From Paulinella micropora (lineage: Eukaryota; Cercozoa; Imbricatea; Euglyphida; Paulinellidae), in assembly GCA_019918135.1 (NCBI GenBank), contig WBZZ01006013.1, positions 23,501 to 87,500 on the forward strand: a DNA stretch of 64,000 nucleotides. Reading direction: 5' to 3'. Positions 56,494-64,000 of this stretch are shown piece by piece. A program made the translations under genes and the position numbers. The first letter of the stretch is position 1. Each line of letters begins with the position of its first letter. The notes beneath the pieces are model-generated. The model saw only the letters and a program-made list of their open reading frames with translations, searched no databases and was not told where the DNA came from.

Positions 56494-56616
56494 CATTTTT
56501 TAAATCGTGTATTTAGGCGTGTAACTATGTATTATGGATAGGCATGTATATATGCACCGCGAACGGCTCGATAGGATTAGCGGTGTGTGTTTGTATGTAT
56601 GTATGTATATATTTTA

Positions 56617-56658
56617 AGGGGGTGGGTGGGTGGGGGGGGGGAGGGGGGGGGGAGGGGG
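56617..56658 (+). repeat. G-rich tract, possible G-quadruplex
   Basis: Runs of 3-10 G separated by single T or A over 42 bp; at least four runs of four or more G. Confidence 0.7.
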
Positions 56659-56738
56659 TAATATTTCTTGACCCACAGAGGTCGCACTTGATGGGCTCCG
56701 GTTCTAGAGGGCCAGTATGCGCGAGCGCCATCTGTGTG

Positions 56739-56838
56739 CATAGGTAGGTGGGCAGGTAGGTAGTTAGGTAGGTAGTTAGGTAGATAGGTAGGCAGGTGGG
56801 TAGGTGGGTAGGTAGGTAGGTAGGTAGGTAGGCAGGTA
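56739..56838. repeat. (TAGG)n microsatellite
   Basis: Imperfect TAGG/CAGG/TGGG units. Confidence 0.9.
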
Positions 56839-56849
56839 CGTGGGTATAT

Positions 56850-57329
56850 ATGCATATTCTATATATATATGTATACATATATATATGTATGTATAATATA
56901 TATATATATATATATATTGTATATATATATATAATACATTATTTATATATATATATATATAATTTATATATATATATATATAATATATATGTGTGTGTGT
57001 GTGTGTGTACGTATGATGTATGTATGTATGTATGCATGTATGTATGTATGTATGTATATGTATGTATGTATGTAGTATGTACCATATGTATGTATGTATG
57101 TATGTACCATATTTATGTATGTATGCATGTATGTATGTATGTATGTATGTACAAATGTATGTATGTATGCATACATACATACATACATACATACATGCAT
57201 ACATGATGCATATATACATACACACAAACATGCATACATAAATACATAAATACATACATACATAAATACATAAATACATACATACATACATACATACATA
57301 CATTACATATACATAACATACATACATAC

Positions 57330-57362
<33 letters not shown>

Positions 57363-57602
57363 TGTGTATGTATGTATGTATGTATGTACGCGTATGTATG
57401 TATGTACATTGTATGTATGTATGTATGTATGTATGTACATTGTATGTATGTATGTATGTATGTATGTATGTACATTGTACATATGTACATATGTATGTAT
57501 GTATGTATGTATGTATGAGTACTTGTATGTATGTATTAGTACTTGTATGTATGTATGTAGGTGTGTGTGTGTGTATGTATGTGTATGTATGTATGTATGT
57601 GA
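56850..57602. repeat. (TA)n, (TG)n and (TATG)n/(CATA)n microsatellite block
   Basis: TA repeats (to about 56990), TG repeats, then TATG units to about 57165, CATA units to about 57330 and TATG units again to 57602. The strand switches make long inverted repeats. Confidence 0.9.
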
Positions 57603-57803
57603 CCAACCGAACAACCAACTGAACCCCACCAACCAACCTAACCAACCAACCTAACCAACCAACCTAACCAACCAACCTAACCAATCACAACCAACCAACA
57701 AACAACCAAACAACCAAACAACCAAACAACCAGACAACCAAACAACCAACCAAACAACCAAACAACCAAACAACCAAACAACCAACCAACCAACCAACCA
57801 GCC
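57603..57803. repeat. (AACC)n / (AAACAACC)n microsatellite
   Basis: Mixed ACCA and AAACAACC units. Confidence 0.9.
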
Positions 57804-57891
57804 AAAATCCGAGCATATGCATCTACCGATGCTGTTTACAGAAAAATACTTAAGACTTGTCTGACCTCCGTACAAATCCAATAGTTTGAAG

Positions 57892-58035
57892 ATAGATAAC
57901 GAATATCTACCACTTTGTCAATCTATTCTTAATTTAATGCATGAATACTCACAGCAAATAATAGATAACGAATACTATGATCAACCACTTTGTCAATCTA
58001 TTCTTAATTTAATGCATGAATACTCACAGCAAATA
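57892..58035. repeat. Direct tandem duplication of about 70 bp
   Basis: 57892-57960 and 57961-58035 are the same except for a 6-bp length difference and small changes near the start. No gene function seen between 57804 and 58222. Confidence 0.85.
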
Positions 58036-58222
58036 ATCTCTCTGGCATCTGCCTCTGTCTTAATGTTGTGATTTATTCTCTTTTATCTTGAAAGAGTGGA
58101 ATAAATGAGAACTTCTTAAATGCAGAGATGCATCACAGCATGCAAGCCATCACAAATCCTGGAAAAAAGTGCGGAGCAGTTTTTATATCTGGACTCGGTG
58201 GCCACCCTTCGACTGAAAAGGT

Positions 58223-58380
58223 TCTTGTCTGTGCTGTCAGTCTCTGTCTGTCTGTGCTGTCTGGTTCAGTCTGTGCTGTCAGTCTGTGCTGTCTGTCTGT
58301 GCTGTCTGTCTGTGCTGTCTGTCTGTGCTGTCTGTCTGTGCTGTCTGTCTGTGCTGTCTGTCTGTGCTGTCTGTCTGTGC

Positions 58381-58427
<47 letters not shown>

Positions 58428-58442
58428 AGTCTGTAGTCTGTA

Positions 58443-58501
<59 letters not shown>

Positions 58502-58765
58502 CGTCCGTCCGTCTGTCTGTCTGTCCGTCTGTCAGTCCGTCTGTCTGTCCGTCTGGTCTGTCTGGTCTGTCTGGTCTGTCTGGTCTGTCTGTCTGTCTGT
58601 CTGTCGGTCTGTCTGTCGGTCGGTCTGTCGGTCTGTCTGTCTTTCTGTCTTGTCAGATCTCTGGTCTGTCTTATCTGTCTTGTCTGTCTTGTCTGTCTTG
58701 TCTGTCTTGTCTGTCTTGTCTGTCTTGTCTGTCTTGTCTGTCTGTCTTGTCTGTCTGTCTTGTCT
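58223..58765. repeat. (CTGT)n microsatellite with variants
   Basis: CTGT units with CTGTGCTGT, CCGT, CGGT, CTGGT and CTTGT variants over about 540 bp. Confidence 0.92.
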
Positions 58766-59105
58766 TCTTCTTCTTCATTTTTATTGAGAGAACAATTTTA
58801 CAATTGGACTCAGGGAACGTCCACGTGAAAAGTATAGCTAGTAAGTTATACTTTTATCTAAGGTTGAAACCTAGTTATTCAGTACTAGTTGAGCGTATTA
58901 AGGAAGATATCGATATTAAATTAGTATTCAGCTGCTCAGTATTAATATTATATTATAGTTATTAAAATTAATATTTCTGTTTAGATATATTGTGCGGTGA
59001 TATTAATATTATGTTGTTATGTTATGTATATATGTTATTGTAAAGGTGTAGTCGTTTATGTGCGGCGGCCCCCCCTCTCTTTTCTTTTCCATCTAGAAGA
59101 AGTGA
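58766..59105. other. Short unique stretch between microsatellites
   Basis: About 340 bp, AT-rich, no plausible gene. Confidence 0.4.
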
Positions 59106-59247
59106 AAGAGAGAGAGAGAGAGAGAAAAATGAGAGAAAGAGAGAGAGAGGGGGGAGTTGAGAGTGGGCGTGGTTGACCATATACGTCGATTGATCCGGAG
59201 AGTTCTCCTTCAGGTAGTAGACAAAGGAGCAAGCTTGGTGTTCCCTT

Positions 59248-59323
<76 letters not shown>
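59106..59323. repeat. (GA)n and (CT)n microsatellites
   Basis: GA units at 59106-59155 and a long CT run at 59250-59323 that touches the LINE poly(A) tail. Confidence 0.9.
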
Positions 59324-59332
<9 letters not shown>

Positions 59333-59366
59333 TTTTTTTTTCGCGCGTGTGCATATGTTACATATA

Positions 59367-61421
59367 TTATGATGTTTGTTGATGTTTTAGTAGATATGTC
59401 ATTAGTGCTTTTTTGAATGGCTTTATTTTTGTTTCATCTGTTATATGTTTTGGAATTGATTTCCATTGATCTGCAAAGATCTTGGTGAGGTATGGGTCTT
59501 TGTGGTTAACAAAGAGGCTGCCTTTTGTTGAGTATCGGGTTTTGTATGGATGTATGGTATTGATTGGTGTAAATGTGTTATTGTGGAGTGGTCTGTTGAG
59601 GTGTTTTTTAGGGTAAATGAATGGGTGATTTTCTATGCATACACGGAGGGTGTATAGGTGGGTGATGTCGAGTAGTTTGAGTTGATTTAGGATTGGTTTG
59701 GTATGTGCGCGGTAGTGTGTTTTTGCAATTATTCTGATTATTTTTTTGTGTATTTTTATGAGTGGTTGTATATATTTCTTTTTGTTGTCATGCGTCCCCC
59801 AGATGGAGATGTTTTGTATGAGGTGTGGATATATGTGTGTGTAGTATAGTTGTTTCATTGTTTTGGTGTTTAGATATTTTTTAGCATATAATAATGAGTT
59901 GATTGTGGGTTGGAGTTTACGAATTATGTTGTTGATATGTTGGTCATATTTAAGGTTATGTTGTAGTGTTATGCCCAGGAGTTTTGCGTGTTGGCATTGC
60001 TCGAGGGTGTGGTTGTTTATTGTTATTGTGATATTTTGTTTTGTTTTATGGAAAATTGTGTATGTTGTTTTTGTTGGGTTGGGTACTAGGTTATTAGAAT
60101 GGAAGTAGTTTATTAGCTTAGTTATTTCTGTTTGTGTTTTTTGTTGTAAGTCTGTAGGAGTTTTTGCCGTTATTATAAGTGTTGTGTCGTCTGCATATGT
60201 ATATACTGTTCCTTGTTGTATGATATTGATTATGTCGTTAATATAGAGTAGGAAGAAGGTGGTGGATAATGTGCTGCCTTGTGGGATGCCATGTGTGATG
60301 GTGCGTTTGTGGGACTTGGCATATTGTGTGTGGACTTCTTGAATGCGATTTGAGAAGTAGGATTCAAAGAACTGGACTGTGCCTTCGTTGAAATTAAAAT
60401 TTCGTCGAAGTTTGTCGAGTAACTTTGAATGTTCTACTGTGTCGTATGCTTTCGAGAGGTCTACGTAAAGAGCTAGTACTAGCTCTTCTTTATCTTTATG
60501 TTTTTGTATTTGGTTTATTATGGTTTGGACTGTCATGGTTGTGCTTGAGTTAGGTCGGAATGCGTATTGTGTATGTGATATTATGTTGTGTTTTGTTAGG
60601 TGGTACATTATTTGTTTATTTATTATTGTGTCAAATACTTTAGCTATTATGGGTAGTAGTGATATCGGTCTGTAGTTGGCTGGCATGCTTGTGTCGCTGG
60701 CTTTGTATAGTTCTATTACTTTTGTTGTTTTAAGTGCGTCTGGGTATTTATTTTCATTTATGGCTTTGTTGAAGAGGTTGGTAAGCATAGGTGTGAGGAA
60801 GGCGTGCATGTCTTTTATAAGTGTTGGTTTTATTTTGTATATGTCCTCTGCTTTATCTCTGTTCATATTTTTTAGTGTTTTGTTTACAATGTCTTCTGTT
60901 GTGTTATGTAGTTTGAAGCTTGGATGTGTTTGTTTGTTTTCTTCCGCTCTCTCTTCTTGTTGTTGTTTGTGTTCGGTTGTTGGTATGCTGTTGCTTGTTT
61001 TTTTACCTATTGTTATGTAGTGATCGTTGAGTGCGTTTGCTATTTCTATGGGGTCTGTGTGTGTTTTGTTGTTGTACTGTATTGTGGTTGGTGACGCTCT
61101 CGGTGGTTTGTTGTTAGGTACTAATTCTCTGAGTTTTCTGTGTTGTTTTTTTGGGTTGTTTTTATTTTCTTCTAGCGTCTTCATTATTTCGTCTTTTTTG
61201 GCTTTGTGTATTATTTTGTCGACTTTGTACCTCTGTGTCCTGTATGCCTGTTTGTTTTCTGTTGTCGGGTTATCTCTCCATTTTTTATATAGTAGGTGCT
61301 TTTTTCTTATTTGCCTCTTTATTATGGGGCTGCACCAGCTTTTTCTTCTATTGCATTGCTTGGGTTTTCGTTCGAAGTGTTCTATTACTTTTGTTATTGT
61401 TGTTTGTATGTCTCTAAATTT
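59367..61421 (-). pseudogene. LINE ORF2, reverse transcriptase part
   Basis: Continues the endonuclease frame after an in-frame TAA at 61422-61424. Motifs: MPANYRPISLLPIIAKVFDT, AFRPNSSTT, ALYVDLSKAYDTVEH (catalytic Asp), HGIPQGSTLSTTFFLLYIND, TYADDTTLI (catalytic DD) and KLLGITLQHNLKYDQHINNI. A C-terminal domain follows with IWGTHDNKKKYIQPLIKIHK. ATG 61184 is available but lies within the linker, so the RT was probably made with the endonuclease. Confidence 0.85.
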
Positions 61422-62330
61422 TTAGTTTGTGTCGCTGCTTTCTGTGTTGTCCTGCGTGATGTATTCTAACTGTGTTTTGAGGTTTGCTAGGATTGCGTCT
61501 TTGTTTTTGTCGTACATGTTTTTGGTAAGTCTGGGTGTGTTGTCTGTGTCTGGTTTTCTTGTGCGGGTGTGTATTATTGCGTATATGGGGTGGTGGTCTG
61601 ATATGCATGGGCTTATAATGTTTGATTCTATGTTGGCATTGATGTTGGTGATTATCATGTCTATGAGTGTGTGGGATGTTGTGTGGACCATGTAGTGTCT
61701 TGTTGCTTTTGTTATTGTTGTGTAGAGGTTGTTGTGTACCATTAGGTTTTGAAAGTCTGTGTGTGGTTTATGTATGTTGTCGAGTAGGTTGTAGTTGATG
61801 TCACCTACTAGTGTTATTGTGCTTGTAGGCGTTTTCTGTAGTATGCTGTTTATGTTATTTTGTAATGCATGCATGAATTGTTTGTCTATGAGTGGGCGTC
61901 TATACATACCTATTATTGTGTGTATTGGTTTGTTTTTAAGTTTATTATTATATATTCTTAGTGTTAGTGGAGTTTTGCATGAGTCCGATATGGTTTGTTT
62001 ATCGACTATTGTAATGTGCATGTTGCTTTTATAGTATATTGAGATGTCGATGTGATGTTTAGCTGTGTATGTAGGGATTGGAAATGCGTTGTTACTGGTT
62101 GGTTGGGTTATGTAGTTATCTGTGAGTATGATGATGTCTGGTTGGAAGGGTAGGAGTTGTAGGTGTGTGATTAGGTCTTGATGGTGTGCTTTGAGGGAGT
62201 GGATGTTGGTGTGGTATATTGTGATTGTATTGTTGTGTGTGTTGTTGTTTTTATTGTTATTGTTATTTTTATTATTATTGTTGCTGTTGTTTTTTATGTT
62301 CTTATTATATGTTTTATTTTGTTATTTTTT
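61422..62330 (-). pseudogene. LINE ORF2, APE-type endonuclease part
   Basis: Open from about 62330 without ATG. NIHSLKAHH carries the catalytic Asn; ILTDNYIT has Asp where Glu is usual; LVGDINYNLL, LIDMIIT and SDHHPIYAI are the other conserved blocks. An ATG at 62414-62416 directly abuts the ORF1 stop (TAAATG), the usual ORF2 start arrangement, but is one frame off, with the shift in an A-rich stretch. Confidence 0.75.
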
Positions 62331-62416
62331 GAAGTGAGAGACAGGTATGGTTTGAAGGATTGTGGGAGGAGGTTAGGGTGGGTGAGATGCTCTGGGGGTT
62401 TATTTTGGGTGCTCAT

Positions 62417-63523
62417 TTAGATGTTCATGGGTGTGTTGTTGTGCTGTTGGTTTGGCTTGTGGGGTATGTGTAATTCTTTGATGATTTTGATGTCTTCTTC
62501 TGTCTTGATTACCAACCTGTGCTCCTTTGTCTGCTCCTTGAAGAAGACTTCGCCGTCTCTGGTCCAGACGTAGATGGTAGCGCCAGTGGCCTTAATGAGC
62601 TCTTTCTTTAGCTTGATTGCCTGTTTTAAGAGCATGAGGGTGTTTGGTGGGAGGCTTTCGTTGATGAATATTTTGAATGTTTTGTCTACGAGGTGTGTGC
62701 CTGTCCAGTCTACTGTTTCGTGGGTGAGTGGTTGGAGTGGGTCGTGTTTTTTGAAGTGTGTTTTGATGTTGTTTGTGCTGAAGCGCACTATGATAGCAGG
62801 TGGTTGTTTGGGTTCCTCTCGTCTGGGTTTTGTGCTCTTTGCTCGAAAGCATTTGATGATGTCACCTTCCTGGTATAGAATATTTTTTGCATTCATCATT
62901 GCTTTCACTATGTTCAGAGTGTTCTCTTTGGGCATGTATGGTATGCCAGAAATGCTGAGTTCGCATGTTGGGTCTCGTTGATTCTGTCTCTGGTTTTCTG
63001 TGGCCTGTTTGCGTTCTGGTGGGTGGCTAGCGCTGAATGTGTGTGCATGTGTATTGGTTTGTGAGTTAGCTTGTAGAGATTTGAGAAACTCTGTTGTGTT
63101 GTTAGACCATTGACCATGCATAGCAGGGAGTGGTGTTTTTGCTTGGCGCTCTTGCAAATTTTTCAATTTGTTGAATTGGGATTTGGTTTCGTTGAGCTCT
63201 AGTCGGATGGAGTCCATGGTAGCAGTGAGCTGGCTGAGTTCAGTTTGGTGTTCTGACAGGCGCTGATCTTGCTTCTTGCTTACCTCTGTTTGCTTCTCGG
63301 TTTGTTTGTTAATCTTGGCTTCGAGTTGGCTCGTTTGATTGCGCAGGTCGAGTATGTCTTGGCTCAGTTTGGCAGTTGCATGAATTGACTTCTCTTGTTG
63401 TTCAGTGATCATGGTTTGGAGGTCTTTTCGGATACACTCTTTGAAGGGCTCCAGTACAGTTTGCATCTTATCTGCTATTTGCTTAAAATATGTCGTTGAG
63501 GTGAGGCGCGAGCATGTTGCCAA
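62417..63523 (-). pseudogene. LINE ORF1, coiled coil and RRM part
   Basis: Long coiled coil (about residues 20-125: QQEKSIHATAKLSQDILDLR, KINKQTEKQTEVSKKQDQRL), then an RRM-like domain with CELSISGIPYMPKENTLNIV, IIKCFRAKST and PAIIVRFST, and a C-terminal domain with IFINESLPPNTLMLLKQAIK. This is the L1-like ORF1p layout, an RNA-binding trimer. The frame lacks an ATG at its open end. Confidence 0.7.
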
Positions 63524-63929
63524 ATTGTTGTTGAGAGATGCTCTGCTGTAACGTCTTTACGTCGTCGTTGGCGTCTCCGGGTCCGTTGTCGTTGTTGCCT
63601 GTGTCGACGTCGCTGGTTCGTGCTGGTCTGGTTGGTGTTTTGAGCGGGTTGGCGTCGTCCCTTTCTTCGTGGTTGGCTTCGTTGGCTTTGCTAGGGGCAT
63701 CGTTCTTGTCGCTTTGTTCTTCGTGATCGCTTTCTTCGTCTTCCCATTCGGTGGAAAGTCCGCTTGTCACTTCCTTGCCTTTTTCTTTGGTTTTTTTGCC
63801 TTTTTTCTTTTTTCTTTTTTGGAGAGAGGAAGGTCTGTTGGCTCCGTCGTTGATTTTTGGGGCTTGTTCTTGGACTTGTTCGCTTCTTGTTGGTGTACTT
63901 TGTTGTTTTCGTTTTTTGACGGCCTCCAT
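63483..63929 (-). pseudogene. LINE ORF1, N-terminal part
   Basis: 148 codons from ATG 63929: basic Lys-rich start (QKRKKKKGKKTKEKGKE), then an acidic Asp/Glu/Asn region, ending ...LAPHLNDIF with a stop. The coiled-coil frame overlaps its last 41 bp in another phase, so one indel near 63485-63523 separates the halves. Confidence 0.6.
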
Positions 63930-63955
63930 AACTGCCCAATGTTATAACGGATCTT

Positions 63956-64000
63956 GTCTGTCTGTCTCTCTGTCTGTCTCTCTGTCTCTCTGTCTGTCTG
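63956..64000. repeat. (CTGT)n/(CTCTGT)n microsatellite at right edge
   Basis: Continues beyond the window. Confidence 0.9.

Larger units (their letters stand above)
59324..63955 (-). mobile_element. LINE (CR1/L2-like non-LTR retrotransposon)
   Basis: Read leftward: ORF1 (63929 to 62417), ORF2 with APE-type endonuclease and reverse transcriptase (to 59367), a 25-bp 3' UTR and an A18 tail (T18 at 59324-59341). The left end abuts (CT)n and the right end abuts (CTGT)n. ORF1 has a frameshift; ORF2 has a frameshift near its start and one in-frame TAA, so it is inactive. RT features (NYRPISLLP, YADDT, GI.LQ.NLKYDQHI, IWG) suggest the CR1/L2 side of the family. Confidence 0.82.

Noticed and set aside
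56776-57645. Long open frames rich in Tyr, His, Ile and Thr
   Set aside because: They are translations of (TATG)n repeats.
58120-58765. Possible CRISPR-like or coding Cys/Leu-rich repeat
   Set aside because: Simple (CTGT)n microsatellite without unique spacers.
19468-61424. Altered genetic code, because the PLV integrase has an in-frame TGA, copia and gypsy integrases TAG, and LINE ORF2 TAA
   Set aside because: All three stops are affected once each in different elements, the same elements also have frameshifts, and intact genes use ordinary stops with TGG for Trp.
59863-62420. Plus-strand frames with many Val, Cys, Phe and Leu resembling membrane proteins
   Set aside because: They are antisense to the LINE ORF2.

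Overview
The window is eukaryotic accessory DNA made almost entirely of nested mobile elements. It holds a Ty1/copia retrotransposon, two Polinton-like viruses (PLVs) inside it, a Ty3/gypsy retrotransposon, a non-LTR retrotransposon (LINE) and long microsatellites. The retroelements have frameshifts and stops. The microsatellites ((TATG)n, (CTGT)n, (AACC)n, (CT)n) suggest an invertebrate animal or a protist; the species cannot be told from the sequence. No ordinary host gene was found.

Left part, 1-43916. A copia element (5' LTR remnant 1507-1775, 3' LTR 43481-43916) is the receptacle. A PLV end (PLV-0, 1-1506) abuts the truncated 5' LTR, as if that virus had inserted in the LTR. A second, complete PLV (PLV-1, 2139-22109, 19,971 bp) sits in the copia gag gene, with 134-bp terminal inverted repeats that begin AG and a 6-bp target duplication CATACC. 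PLV-1 carries a replication arm on the + strand: small DNA-binding candidates, a family B DNA polymerase and two ExoX-C-like proteins. Its virion arm is on the - strand: a surface protein, major capsid, penton-like minor capsid, adenain-like protease, small basic protein, packaging ATPase, a membrane protein and an S74 tail-fibre. An integrase arm lies at the right end.

A 14.8-kb unit (9667-24472) holding the right 12.4 kb of PLV-1 plus 2.4 kb of copia is tandemly duplicated as 24473-39276. The second PLV-1 copy therefore lacks its left TIR, polymerase and most of the capsid gene. The two units differ at only about 15 positions by eye, most of them within one 0.7-kb stretch. After the duplication the copia element continues through an ORF with a MYND zinc finger, then protease, integrase, reverse transcriptase and RNase H.

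Right part. A short remnant of another copia element (43927-44175) is followed by a minus-strand Ty3/gypsy element (44973-55284, 218-bp LTRs). Its Gag has a CCCH zinc finger and an RGG-rich tail. Then come unassigned AT-rich DNA (55285-56440), microsatellites (56441-59323), and a minus-strand LINE (59324 to about 63955) flanked by microsatellites on both sides.

The main points for follow-up are: the nested PLV/copia arrangement and its tandem duplication; a subterminal hairpin with the same loop in two different PLVs; 20-bp palindromes common to both PLVs; apparent +1 frameshifts in both PLV surface-protein genes; an in-frame TGA in the PLV integrase; and the MYND finger inside the copia element.
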